Notes under the pieces: model-generated
Database searches by the model: none
What the model was told of the DNA's origin: nothing
What the model saw: the letters and a program-made list of their open reading frames with translations, nothing else
DNA from: Ancrocorticia populi
GTDB taxonomy: Bacteria > Actinomycetota > Actinomycetes > Actinomycetales > Actinomycetaceae
Assembly: GCF_003123745.1 (NCBI RefSeq)
Contig: NZ_QETB01000002.1
Span: 46,608 to 110,607 of the forward strand
DNA: 64,000 bases
Direction of reading: 5' to 3'
In this document: in pieces, positions 36,415 to 45,461 of the stretch
Layout of the letters: every line of letters starts with the position of its first letter
Numbering within the stretch: the stretch's first letter is position 1
Translations under genes and position numbers: made by a program

Positions 36415-39096
36415 GTGACTGATGAGCGAATCCTCCTAATCGATGGCAACTCAATGGCTTTCCGGGCCTTCTACGCGCTGCGGGCCGATAGTTTCCTGAC
36501 ATCGCAGGGCCAGTACACCAACGCCGTGTACGGGTTCACAAACACGTTGCTGAAGATGATGGCCGACTATAGTCCAACCCACGTGGCCGTTGCATTCGAT
36601 CTGCCCGGTGGCACGTTCCGCACAAGGCAGTTCCCGGATTACAAAGGCGGACGGGCGAAGACGCCCGAGGAGTTCAAGGGCCAGATCAGTGTGATCCAAG
36701 AGACGCTGGATGTTCTGGGTATTACCTGGCTGTCAGTTGAGGATTTCGAGGCGGACGATATTGTGGCTACCCTGTCCGCCCGCGCCGGTGAGCTCCAGAT
36801 GCACAGCTATATAGCATCGGGGGACAAAGACGCCTATCAGTTGGTCAGCGACGATTGCACGCTGCTTTACCCGATGCCGCGCTCCCAGATGCAGGTGCTC
36901 GACCCAGCGGGCGTGGAAGAGAAGACTTCAGTGACACCTACGGAGTATCCGGATCTTGCCGCCCTCGTGGGGGAGGGTGCCGATAACCTGCCTGGCGTTC
37001 CCGGGGTTGGCCCGAAAACCGCGGCGAAGTGGATTCACGAATACGGCGATCTAGAGTCGATTCTTGCTCACGCCGAGGATATCAAGGGGCGGGCCGGTAG
37101 CTCGCTGCGCGAACACACCGAACAAGTGAGGCTCAATCGTGAGCTCAACCGTCTAGTTCGCGATCTTCCCATCGGAGCAGATTTCGATGCTTTCAAACTT
37201 CGGGGAGTGGACCGCGAGAGCCTGCACGAGCTGTTCGATGCCTTGGACTTCAAGAGCCTGCGTACACGGGTGCTGCAGGAGCTACCTGCCCGGGATGGAA
37301 GTCAGGTTGAGGAGACAGACGGCCTCAACCTCGATGATTTGGAGGTGACCGGCGAGGATCTCTCAGGTTGGTTTGCCAGTCACGCATCGCCAGTGTGGGG
37401 TTTGGCGCTAACGGGTAGTTTTGCGCCAGGGCGCGGAGAGATTGAATCGATCGCGATTGCGGATCAAAGCGGACATGTCTTCTCTACCGTGCGGTCGGCG
37501 CTGAGCCCACAGGATGAGGATGCGTTTGCTTCGTGGCTTGCCGATCCCGCCCAGTCCAAGGTGTGCCATGGTGCTAAGGAGTATTGGCACGGACTTCACG
37601 GAGCTGGTGATTTCCGGTTGGTCGGAGTTACTTCCGATACCGTCCTAGCCGCGTACCTGCTACACCCTGATCAGCGCGATTATGATTTGCACGATCTCGC
37701 GTTGCGCTACCTAGGGGTGGACATTGCTGAGGAAACACAGATGCTTCCAGGGCTTGGCGGATCGGATGGTTTGGCCAGCGCGGCCGCGGTAGTGGTTCCG
37801 CTTGCCGAAGCACTGCGATCAGCTCTTAAGGATCAGGGCGAAGACGGGGCTCTTTTGGATCTGGAGCTGGAAGTTTCTAGCACGCTCCAGCGAATGGAAG
37901 AAACAGGAATCAAGGTGAGTGATACGCGCCTTGAGGAGCTTCGGACAGATTTCCACTCCCGTGTGGAGGCGGCCGCAGAGGCCGCCTATGAGGCAATTGG
38001 GCACGAGGTGAACCTCTCTAGTCCAAAGCAGCTTCAGACGGTCCTTTTTGATGAGCTTGGGCTACCCAAGACGAAGAAGACGAAGTCTGGGTACACCACG
38101 AACGCCGAAGCCCTGGCAGATCTGGCCGTGCGGATTGCTGAGCGAGAGGACGATCAGGCGCTGGCTGGCCAAACATTCCTTGGTGCCCTGTTGGAACACC
38201 GCGACGCCATTAAATTGCGCCAGTCTGTTGAGGGACTCCAGCGATCAGTCCTGACCGATGGGCGTATTCACACCACCTATCAACAGGCAGTTGCAGCTAC
38301 TGGGAGGCTATCCTCCACGGATCCGAACTTGCAGAACATTCATGCTCGTACTGAAGAGGGTTTGCAGATTCGCGAGGCATTTGTCCCCGGTAATGGATTT
38401 GTGGGTTTGATGACTGCAGATTACTCACAGATCGAAATGCGTCTCATGGCATCGCTGTCCGGTGATCAGGAGCTGATCGACGCATTTAACCACGGTGCTG
38501 ATCTGCACACGTATGTTGCCTCGCGCGTGTTCGGTATATCCGAAGACGAGGTGAGCGGCGCCCAGCGCTCACGGATTAAGGCAATGAGCTACGGGCTCGT
38601 GTACGGGCTGTCCGCCTTCGGCCTGTCCAGGCAGCTACGAATTGAAGTGTCCGAAGCCCAGCGGCTGATGGACGATTACTTCTCGCGCTTCGGGAAGGTC
38701 CGGGACTACCTCAACCATCTGGTGGACCGAGCGCGTGAACAGGGATATACCGAAACCATGCTCGGGCGCCGACGTTACTTGCCCGAACTTACATCCACCA
38801 ACCGGCAGCTGCGCGAAGGGGCCGAACGAATGGCCCTGAACGCTCCTATTCAGGGATCGGCCGCGGACATCATCAAGCTTGCGATGGTTGATGTGGCGCG
38901 GGATCTGAAGGAAGCCGGACTTGCGTCTAGGGTTCTGCTGCAGGTTCACGACGAACTTGTGGTGGAAGTGGCTGAGGGCGAGCGCGAAAAGGTTGAATTG
39001 CTATTGCGCCACGATATGGGCGGGGCGGCGGACCTAGCTGTGCCACTGTCCGTGGGAATTGGTTACGGGGAGAACTGGCGCGCCGCAGCTCACTAG
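36415..39096 (+). CDS. polA: DNA polymerase I
   Basis: Repair and Okazaki-fragment polymerase of 893 residues. The N-terminal 5' nuclease occupies about 1-290 (DGNSMAFRAFYALR, FEADDIVATL, SGDKDAYQLV, EGADNLPGVPGVGPKTA). The central domain at about 300-500 lacks the acidic exonuclease residues, as in several Gram-positive and actinobacterial enzymes, so no proofreading is expected. The polymerase domain holds DYSQIEMRLMA (motif A), RIKAMSYGLVYGLSAFG (motif B/O-helix) and QVHDELVVEV (motif C). The start is the GTG at 36415 just after a -10 box. Confidence 0.96.
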   Translation: MTDERILLIDGNSMAFRAFYALRADSFLTSQGQYTNAVYGFTNTLLKMMADYSPTHVAVAFDLPGGTFRTRQFPDYKGGRAKTPEEFKGQISVIQETLDVLGITWLSVEDFEADDIVATLSARAGELQMHSYIASGDKDAYQLVSDDCTLLYPMPRSQMQVLDPAGVEEKTSVTPTEYPDLAALVGEGADNLPGVPGVGPKTAAKWIHEYGDLESILAHAEDIKGRAGSSLREHTEQVRLNRELNRLVRDLPIGADFDAFKLRGVDRESLHELFDALDFKSLRTRVLQELPARDGSQVEETDGLNLDDLEVTGEDLSGWFASHASPVWGLALTGSFAPGRGEIESIAIADQSGHVFSTVRSALSPQDEDAFASWLADPAQSKVCHGAKEYWHGLHGAGDFRLVGVTSDTVLAAYLLHPDQRDYDLHDLALRYLGVDIAEETQMLPGLGGSDGLASAAAVVVPLAEALRSALKDQGEDGALLDLELEVSSTLQRMEETGIKVSDTRLEELRTDFHSRVEAAAEAAYEAIGHEVNLSSPKQLQTVLFDELGLPKTKKTKSGYTTNAEALADLAVRIAEREDDQALAGQTFLGALLEHRDAIKLRQSVEGLQRSVLTDGRIHTTYQQAVAATGRLSSTDPNLQNIHARTEEGLQIREAFVPGNGFVGLMTADYSQIEMRLMASLSGDQELIDAFNHGADLHTYVASRVFGISEDEVSGAQRSRIKAMSYGLVYGLSAFGLSRQLRIEVSEAQRLMDDYFSRFGKVRDYLNHLVDRAREQGYTETMLGRRRYLPELTSTNRQLREGAERMALNAPIQGSAADIIKLAMVDVARDLKEAGLASRVLLQVHDELVVEVAEGEREKVELLLRHDMGGAADLAVPLSVGIGYGENWRAAAH

Positions 39097-39249
39097 TGGG
39101 CTGAAGATCACCAATTTTCGGCGAGTTCTCGCGCCAATGTGTTTGCGGCAGATGCTCACCTAACGTAGAGTTAACTATTGGTGCAGGATTTCATTCTGCA
39201 TTGTAACTGTCCAACTACTAATTCAGTCCGTAACGGAGTCACCAACTTC

Positions 39250-40725
39250 ATGACCGATAACACGCCCACTACCTCGACGATCCCACAGGTCGCAATTAAC
39301 GACATCGGCGGCGAAGACGAAATCCTCGCAGCTGTTGACCAGACCATCAAGTACTTCAATGACGGGGATATCGTCGAAGGAACTGTAGTCAAGGTCGACC
39401 ACGACGAAGTCCTTCTGGATATTGGCTACAAGACCGAGGGCGTCATCCCCTCTAAGGAACTCTCCATCAAGCATGATGTAGATCCCGATGACGTCGTCCA
39501 CGTAGGCGATCAGATTGAGGCCCTCGTCCTGCAGAAGGAAGACAAAGAAGGCCGCCTCCTGCTCTCCAAGAAGCGCGCACAGTACGAGCGTGCTTGGTCC
39601 CAGATCGAAAACGTTAAGGAAGCCGATGGCGTTGTCACCGGTTCCGTTATCGAAGTTGTTAAGGGTGGCTTGATCCTCGACATCGGTCTGCGCGGCTTCC
39701 TTCCCGCATCGCTCGTTGAGATGCGCCGCGTGCGCGATCTCCAGCCCTACATTGGCCGCGAGCTCGATGCGAAGATCATCGAACTGGACAAGAACCGCAA
39801 CAACGTAGTTCTTTCCCGCCGTGCGTGGCTCGAAGAGACCCAGTCTCAGGCCCGCGGCGAGTTCCTCACTAACCTTAAGAAGGGGCAGGTGCGCGAAGGC
39901 GTCATCTCCTCGATCGTCAACTTCGGTGCCTTCGTGGATCTTGGTGGCGTAGACGGCCTAGTTCACGTTTCCGAGCTTTCCTGGAAGCACATCGACCATC
40001 CGTCAGAGGTTGTCGAAGTTGGCCAGAAGGTCACCGTGGAAGTTCTCGATGTGGATATGGATCGCGAGCGCGTCTCCCTGTCCCTCAAGGCTACGCAGGA
40101 AGATCCGTGGCAGACCTTCGCACGTACGCACGCCATTGGCCAGATCGTCCCCGGCAAGGTCACGAAGCTTGTTCCCTTCGGCGCCTTCGTGCGTGTGGAA
40201 GACGGTATCGAAGGCCTGGTTCACATCTCCGAGTTGGCGCAGCGCCATATCGATCTGCCCGAGCAGGTTGTCAAGGTTGGTGACGATGCCTTCGTGAAGG
40301 TTATCGATATCGATCTGGATCGCCGCCGGATTTCCCTCTCGCTGAAGCAGGCGAACGAGGGTGTGGATCCGAACTCCGAAGATTTCGATCCGTCGCTCTA
40401 CGGTATGGCTGCTGAGTACGATGAGCAGGGTAACTACAAGTACCCCGAGGGCTTCGATCCTGAGACCAACGAGTGGCTCCCCGGATACGACGCTCAGCGT
40501 GAGGCTTGGGAGAATGAGTACGCAGCTGCTCAGGCGCGCTGGGAGGCCCACAAGGCTCAGGTTGCTAAGGCAGCTGAGCAGGATGCGGCCGCTGGTCAGT
40601 CCACTGCTTCGGCCCCGGCCGAGCCGGTACCGGCGTCCTACTCCTCGAACGATTCAGAGGCCGGTGGCACTCTGGCGTCCGATGAGGCACTCGCCGCACT
40701 GCGCGAGAAGCTGACGAACAACTAA
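39250..40725 (+). CDS. rpsA: Small ribosomal subunit protein S1
   Basis: RNA-binding ribosomal protein of 491 residues with four S1 (OB) domains at about 34-105, 120-188, 205-275 and 292-362, each ending in a DIG/VDLGG/VRVEDG-type strand and an LVHxSEL block. An acidic, Ala/Pro/Glu-rich tail follows, typical of actinobacterial S1. S1 helps load structured mRNAs; leaderless mRNAs generally need it less, which is relevant to this genome. The ATG at 39250 is chosen over the open frame from 39178 because MTDNTPTTST resembles family starts. A 153-base leader separates it from polA. Confidence 0.95.
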   Translation: MTDNTPTTSTIPQVAINDIGGEDEILAAVDQTIKYFNDGDIVEGTVVKVDHDEVLLDIGYKTEGVIPSKELSIKHDVDPDDVVHVGDQIEALVLQKEDKEGRLLLSKKRAQYERAWSQIENVKEADGVVTGSVIEVVKGGLILDIGLRGFLPASLVEMRRVRDLQPYIGRELDAKIIELDKNRNNVVLSRRAWLEETQSQARGEFLTNLKKGQVREGVISSIVNFGAFVDLGGVDGLVHVSELSWKHIDHPSEVVEVGQKVTVEVLDVDMDRERVSLSLKATQEDPWQTFARTHAIGQIVPGKVTKLVPFGAFVRVEDGIEGLVHISELAQRHIDLPEQVVKVGDDAFVKVIDIDLDRRRISLSLKQANEGVDPNSEDFDPSLYGMAAEYDEQGNYKYPEGFDPETNEWLPGYDAQREAWENEYAAAQARWEAHKAQVAKAAEQDAAAGQSTASAPAEPVPASYSSNDSEAGGTLASDEALAALREKLTNN

Positions 40726-40734
40726 GGTTGTCAC

Positions 40735-40769
40735 AAAAAGATGGGGTCCAATTGGGCCCCATCTTTTTT
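40735..40769 (+). terminator. Strong rho-independent terminator of rpsA
   Basis: A 15-bp stem with an AATT loop (left arm 40735-40749, right arm 40754-40768) carries A and T tracts at its base, so it could also work leftward for the Rrf2 gene that ends at 40816. Confidence 0.9.
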
Positions 40770-40815
40770 ATGCCTGGATTCGCGTGAAATCTCTCCTACG
40801 ATCGCCGCGGCTTTA

Positions 40816-41238
40816 TCAGATCACATAGTTGCCGCCGCCTGCGGCGTTAGACGCGAGGTCAGCGATAGTGCGCTTTTCAAAGAAGTCTGTGATCAGATCA
40901 TCAAGTTCGTGCCACATCTGAAGAGTGGCTCCGCGGTCCTGGTTTACGGTGGGGCTATCGAGCCCGGCAATCGGGGCTAGACTACCCTCAGTTAGATGAA
41001 GAATGGTAGCTACCGTATAGTCTGCGGGATCACGAGTGAGCTGGTAGCCACCGCCCTTTCCGCGCTGACCTGTTAAAACACCGGCCTTGACCAACGTCTT
41101 CAAGATCGATTCGAGGTACTTTTCTGAAACGTCCTGGCGTTGTGCAATCTCCTTGAGAGGGACATATCCCGATGTCTGATTCTCTGCGAGATCGATCATG
41201 ACACGAAGGGCATAACGCCCCTTCGTTGAAACCAACAC
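40816..41238 (-). CDS. Rrf2-family transcription regulator without Fe-S cysteines
   Basis: Winged-helix regulator of 140 residues. The start VSTKGRYALRVMIDLA and the recognition region QDVSEKYLESILKTLVKAG with GKGGGYQLTRDP are typical of Rrf2 proteins. The three cysteines that hold a cluster in IscR/NsrR are absent; the region reads APIAGLDSPTVNQDRGATLQ, and the protein has no cysteine at all. Cluster-free Rrf2 proteins such as CymR of Bacillus control cysteine and methionine genes, which fits the trans-sulfuration gene 14 bases upstream. The GTG at 41238 is preferred because AAAGGAA is then about 9 bases away; the GTG at 41247 is too close. Confidence 0.88.
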   Translation of the reverse strand: MLVSTKGRYALRVMIDLAENQTSGYVPLKEIAQRQDVSEKYLESILKTLVKAGVLTGQRGKGGGYQLTRDPADYTVATILHLTEGSLAPIAGLDSPTVNQDRGATLQMWHELDDLITDFFEKRTIADLASNAAGGGNYVI

Positions 41239-41252
41239 GGTGTTCACTTCCT

Positions 41253-42401
41253 TTAACTTGAGAGTGCCTGAGAGAGATCTGACTTGAGATCGTCAACGTT
41301 CTCGAGGCCAACGGATAGGCGGAGGAGCGTGTCTGTGATGCCGAGGTGCTCGCGGACAGCTTCTGGGACGTCAGGATGGGTTTGAACCATCGGATAGGTG
41401 ATGAGTGATTCGGTGCCACCTAGACTTTCGGCGAAAGTAATGAGTTTGACGCGTTCTAGGACACGATGAGCAATCTCCACTGTATCAGTACGGAAAGAGA
41501 TCATTGCCCCAGCTCCTCGAGCCTGTGATGCATTAACGGCGTAGCCCGGGTGGTCTTCGAGCCCCACGTAAAATACCTGTGCGACGCCTGGCTGGGTGCT
41601 GAGCCAGCGCGCGAGTTCTTGCGCGTTGGACTCCTGCCGCTCCATACGGATGCCAAGAGTCTTGATCCCGCGGAGCACGTGCCACGAATCGAAGGGGGAG
41701 AGGGCCGCCCCAGTTGTCTTATGGATGAGCCGAATGCGCTCGGCAAGTTCGGGCGTACCCGAAGAAACGAAACCTGAGATTGTATCGTTATGGCCCGCAA
41801 TGAACTTGCTGCCGCTGTGGATCACTAGATCCGCGCCTAACTCGATCGGATTCTGTAGGTAGGGCGAAAGGAACGTGTTATCCACGATCAGGAGGAGGCC
41901 GTGTTCTTCAGCAATTTCGTGACAGGCGCGTAGATCCGCCACGTTCATCATGGGATTGGAGGGCGTTTCGATGTATAGCGCCGCTGTGTCCTGAGTTATG
42001 GCAGCCTCGATGGCATCGCGAGAACCAGTATCTACGTAGTCCACGCTCAGGCCGTTCTTGATGCTCACCTTGTCAAACAGGCGAATCACTCCGCCATATA
42101 GATCCTCCGAGCAGACGATGTGTTGCCCCGGGCTCAATAGCTCAAAGCAAGCAGAGACAGCCGCCATGCCGGAGGAAAATGCACACGTATCTACTGCTCC
42201 TTCGAGGGAGCTCATGGTTTCTTCGAGCTTTCCCCTAGTCGGGTTAGTCTCGCGGGTATAGTCGAATCCGCTCGATTTCCCGAAGCCGATATGCCCAAAC
42301 GTTGCCGTCTGGTATATCGGGAAGCTCACGGCGCGTGTAGCTTCAAACGCCGGACGTTCCAGATCGCCATGAATACAGCGTGTATCGCGATGCTCGTACA
42401 T
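41253..42401 (-). CDS. Trans-sulfuration PLP enzyme (cystathionine gamma-synthase/lyase family)
   Basis: Cys/Met metabolism PLP enzyme of 382 residues. Typical blocks are NPTRGKLEETMSSLEGA, FSSGMAAVSAC, VDNTFLSPYLQNP, and the PLP lysine in HSGSKFIAGHND. SLGGTESLITYP and LLRLSVGLENVDDL close the fold. The family includes cystathionine gamma-synthase, cystathionine beta- and gamma-lyases and methionine gamma-lyase; sequence alone does not separate them. The start at 42401 is chosen for GAGGGAGAGG just upstream. It forms an operon with the downstream Rrf2 regulator and is divergent from the M20-metNIQ operon across 175 bases. Confidence 0.9.
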   Translation of the reverse strand: MYEHRDTRCIHGDLERPAFEATRAVSFPIYQTATFGHIGFGKSSGFDYTRETNPTRGKLEETMSSLEGAVDTCAFSSGMAAVSACFELLSPGQHIVCSEDLYGGVIRLFDKVSIKNGLSVDYVDTGSRDAIEAAITQDTAALYIETPSNPMMNVADLRACHEIAEEHGLLLIVDNTFLSPYLQNPIELGADLVIHSGSKFIAGHNDTISGFVSSGTPELAERIRLIHKTTGAALSPFDSWHVLRGIKTLGIRMERQESNAQELARWLSTQPGVAQVFYVGLEDHPGYAVNASQARGAGAMISFRTDTVEIAHRVLERVKLITFAESLGGTESLITYPMVQTHPDVPEAVREHLGITDTLLRLSVGLENVDDLKSDLSQALSS

Positions 42402-42419
42402 GACCTCTCCCTCTCTGCA

Positions 42420-42439
42420 CAAACTTACCTACAAGTTTG
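42420..42439. promoter_or_regulatory. Candidate operator CAAACTT-N6-AAGTTTG
   Basis: A perfect 7-bp inverted repeat with 6-base spacer lies 18 bases upstream of the trans-sulfuration gene, in the region shared with the divergent M20-metNIQ operon. It is well placed for autoregulation by the Rrf2 protein encoded in the same operon; that link is inference. Confidence 0.45.
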
Positions 42440-42576
42440 GTATGAAACTGGGCAGTGCGTCATCGGATGTTCACGATGTGGCGTGCCTGTCGAGTCACTG
42501 GCCAATTCTGTAGATTACCAGTTATCAGCAGAATAACCTAGTGGAATAGTAGGAATATAGGGGTGGGGTGGTCTAG

Positions 42577-43767
42577 ATGACACAACTGAGCGAGAGCCTA
42601 CGGACCCAGCAGGAATACCTGACTGATCTTCGGCGTGAGTTTCATGAGCATCCGGAGATCGGTCTCCAAGAGTTTTGGACCGCAGATCGCATAGAAAAGG
42701 AACTTGATCAATTCGGTGTGGCTCACGTTCGGGTGGGAAGCACGGGTGTATTGGGAACTATAGAGGGTAGTGGGCACGGGGGCGGATCCATCGCACTGCG
42801 AGCTGACATTGATGGGCTTCCGGTTCAGGAAATCAACAGTGTTTCCTACCGCTCCCAAAATGACGGCGTGATGCACGCGTGTGGACACGACTCACACATA
42901 GTCAGCCTCCTCGGCGCGGCGAAGGCGTTGTCCGAGGCGCGTTCGGCTTTTGGTGGCACTGTGAAGCTCATCTTCCAGCCTGACGAAGAGCATGGCTACG
43001 GTGCCCTCGATTTTGTGGACGCGGGCGTGCTCGAGGGCGTGGAGCGGACCTTTGGTTTACACGCGGCGTCAGATCTACCTTCGGGCACACTTGGCATCTG
43101 CGAGGGACTTAACTTCGCCGCGGTAGACCTCTTCACGATCAACGTTCATGGGGCGGGAGCCCATGTTTCGCGTCCTCATCTGGGCGCGGACGCACTATAC
43201 ATTGCGAGCTCAATCGTTGTGGCCATACAAGCGCTTGTTGCCCGGACTACTGATCCTGTGGAGCCCGTTGTGATTGGAGTCGGGTCCTTCCATGCTGGAA
43301 CAACTTATAACGCCCTCGCGGAAACAGCGATGTTAGAAGGAACCACGCGTACGGTGGATGAGGCCACACGGCTGGCGCTGCGCGCGAAGATCGACCAGCT
43401 GGTGACCTCAACTGCTGCCACGTTTGGGGCAAGTGCTGAGGTGAGCTGGCGTCATGTAACACCGGCCGTGGTCAACCCCCGTGACGTGAGCGAAGAGGTG
43501 GCGTTGGCGGCTGCCGAAATAGGATCCGACGTGGTAATTGTCAAAGAACGCCCCTACTCATTGGGAGGGGATAACTTCGCCGAATTCCAGGCTCGCGTCC
43601 CGGGCGTCTACGCGTTCGTAGGAACCGGTAATCCAGAGGTTCCCAACTCGCAAAACTCGCATCACAACGGAAACTTCGATATTGATGAGGCGGCGCTTCC
43701 GCTGGGTGCGAGCCTATATGCCGAATACGCATATTGGTGGCTCACGAAAGGCACCGCCCGTGATTAG
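42577..43767 (+). CDS. M20-family amidohydrolase (aminoacylase-like)
   Basis: Metal-dependent hydrolase of 396 residues. Metal-binding blocks are ALRADIDGLPV, MHACGHDSH and FQPDEEHGYGA, with the dimerisation/lid domain in the middle and GGDNFAEFQ and HNGNFDIDEAAL at the end. M20D proteins cleave N-acyl or carbamoyl groups or peptides from amino acids. Here the gene overlaps metN by 8 bases, so a methionine or cysteine derivative brought in by MetNIQ (for example an N-acyl form) is a reasonable guess, not proven. No strong Shine-Dalgarno precedes the ATG. Confidence 0.87.
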   Translation: MTQLSESLRTQQEYLTDLRREFHEHPEIGLQEFWTADRIEKELDQFGVAHVRVGSTGVLGTIEGSGHGGGSIALRADIDGLPVQEINSVSYRSQNDGVMHACGHDSHIVSLLGAAKALSEARSAFGGTVKLIFQPDEEHGYGALDFVDAGVLEGVERTFGLHAASDLPSGTLGICEGLNFAAVDLFTINVHGAGAHVSRPHLGADALYIASSIVVAIQALVARTTDPVEPVVIGVGSFHAGTTYNALAETAMLEGTTRTVDEATRLALRAKIDQLVTSTAATFGASAEVSWRHVTPAVVNPRDVSEEVALAAAEIGSDVVIVKERPYSLGGDNFAEFQARVPGVYAFVGTGNPEVPNSQNSHHNGNFDIDEAALPLGASLYAEYAYWWLTKGTARD

Positions 43768-44782
43768 CATCAAGAATGCCTCGAAGACATTTCGCGGCAA
43801 AGCCGGCACAGTAGAGGCCCTCAAAGATGTAGATCTTGAGGTGGAAGCGGGTGAAATATACGGGATCATCGGGTTTTCCGGCGCAGGGAAATCCACCCTC
43901 TTGCGCTTAGTCAATCAGCTAGAGACGCCCGATTCTGGAACGATAAGCGTTGATGGCCAAGACCTCACGGATTTGCCTTCTGCGGCCCTACGCGTAGTAC
44001 GCCGAAATATAGGCATGGTTTTTCAACAGTTCAATCTACTTGAACGTAAGAGTGTCTTTCACAACGTAGCCATGCCATTGATTCTCGCTGGCACCCCGAA
44101 GGCGGCCATCCGCGAGCGTGTTGAAGAAGTGCTACGAATCGTGGAGCTGGAGGACAAACGAAACACATATGTTTCCCAGCTCTCGGGCGGTCAGAAGCAG
44201 CGTGTTGGCATCGCTCGATCACTCGCCACCGAGCCGAAAATCCTGCTCTGTGACGAGGCAACCAGTGCGCTTGACCCCAAAACCACAGAATCAATTTTGG
44301 CGCTCCTGAAGAGGATCAACGAGGAAATGGGTGTGACGATCTTGCTGATCACCCACCAGATGCATGTGATTCAGCGAATCTGTACCAAGGTAGCCGTCAT
44401 GGAAGAGGGCCGGATCGTGGAACATGGCTCTGTTTTGGAGGTGTTCGATTCTCCCCGCGAGCAGATCACGCAGGAGTTCGTTCGGACTGTTCTTAACGAT
44501 CGGATTCCAGCAACACTGATCGGTCAGCTCCACACCGATGCTCGTCACTACTGCGTTGAGCGTATGCGTTTCGTGGGGGAGACAGCGCGCAAGCCTGTTC
44601 TTGCCACGCTGGCAAAGATCCCTGATCTTGAGGTCAATGTTCTTGGTGCCAAGGTGGAAGAGCTACAAGATACGGTTCTTTGCCTCTACTTAGTCCAGTT
44701 GATCGGAGATCAAGCCGCTATCGATTCGGCTGAACGGTATATCGATAGCGAGGGCGTACGCCGCGAGAGGGTGAGCGTGTGA
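43760..44782 (+). CDS. metN: Methionine ABC transporter ATP-binding protein
   Basis: ABC ATPase of 340 residues for methionine uptake. Walker A is GFSGAGKST, the Q-loop is VFQQFNLL, the signature is LSGGQKQR, and Walker B is ILLCDEATSALD. The C-terminal NIL domain (about 265-340, YCVERMRFVGETARKPVL) is the regulatory domain that in E. coli MetN binds methionine and inhibits uptake when the pool is high. The start is the GTG at 43760 with GAAAGG upstream, overlapping the M20 gene by 8 bases. The stop overlaps metI by one base. Confidence 0.94.
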   Translation: MISIKNASKTFRGKAGTVEALKDVDLEVEAGEIYGIIGFSGAGKSTLLRLVNQLETPDSGTISVDGQDLTDLPSAALRVVRRNIGMVFQQFNLLERKSVFHNVAMPLILAGTPKAAIRERVEEVLRIVELEDKRNTYVSQLSGGQKQRVGIARSLATEPKILLCDEATSALDPKTTESILALLKRINEEMGVTILLITHQMHVIQRICTKVAVMEEGRIVEHGSVLEVFDSPREQITQEFVRTVLNDRIPATLIGQLHTDARHYCVERMRFVGETARKPVLATLAKIPDLEVNVLGAKVEELQDTVLCLYLVQLIGDQAAIDSAERYIDSEGVRRERVSV

Positions 44783-45450
44783 TGGAAAACGAACTCTTTG
44801 GCGTCACAGTAGAAAAACTCGTTCTGGCCGGGAGCCAGACCATCTACATGCTTGGCTGGGGCATGATCGTGGGCGGTATCCTCGGGGTCATCACGGCGCT
44901 GGGCCTAGTGCTGACGCGGCGTGGCGGGCTGATGGCGAACCGCGTTGTGTATGGGATCCTCAATGTGACGGTAAATATCATCCGCTCGATCCCATTCATC
45001 ATTCTGTTGGTTGCGATCATGCCGCTCACTCGCCTGATTATGGGGACTCCCGTGGGGACGCAGGCACAGCTAGTGCCGTTAGTTATCTACATCACCCCGT
45101 ATATTGCCCGGCTGGTTGAGACCAGCTTGCTGGAGGTCAAGCCCGGAGTGATTGAGGCTGCCCAAGCAATGGGGGCCACGAACCTCCAGATCATTCGCTA
45201 TTTTCTTCTGCCCGAAACCTACAGCTCGATCGTTCTAGCTATGACCACTGGGATGATCGGATTGCTCGGGGCAACTGCTATGGCTGGCTACGGCGGCGGT
45301 GGCGGCGTAGGCGATCTGGCGCTCACCTACGGGCGCGAGGCCATGAATACACCACTCATGGTGTTCACCGTTGTTATCCTCGTCATCTTTGTTCAAATAC
45401 TTCAAGCGCTCGGCAACGGCTTTGCCCGCCGCTTGCGCGAACCCCATTAA
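44782..45450 (+). CDS. metI: Methionine ABC transporter permease
   Basis: Membrane permease of 222 residues with about five helices. The EAA loop that contacts the ATPase reads GVIEAAQAMGATNLQIIRYF, and the family's AGYGGGGGVGDLALTYG lies near residue 165. It forms a dimer with two MetN subunits in characterised systems. The ATG at 44782 overlaps the metN stop; a GTG one codon earlier is also in frame. Confidence 0.94.
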   Translation: MENELFGVTVEKLVLAGSQTIYMLGWGMIVGGILGVITALGLVLTRRGGLMANRVVYGILNVTVNIIRSIPFIILLVAIMPLTRLIMGTPVGTQAQLVPLVIYITPYIARLVETSLLEVKPGVIEAAQAMGATNLQIIRYFLLPETYSSIVLAMTTGMIGLLGATAMAGYGGGGGVGDLALTYGREAMNTPLMVFTVVILVIFVQILQALGNGFARRLREPH

Positions 45451-45461
45451 GGAGAAGACCA

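Noticed and set aside
42402..42576. SAM or other sulfur riboswitch in front of the trans-sulfuration gene
   Set aside because: No SAM-I/II/IV core sequences are visible on either strand; only a DNA-type palindrome is present.
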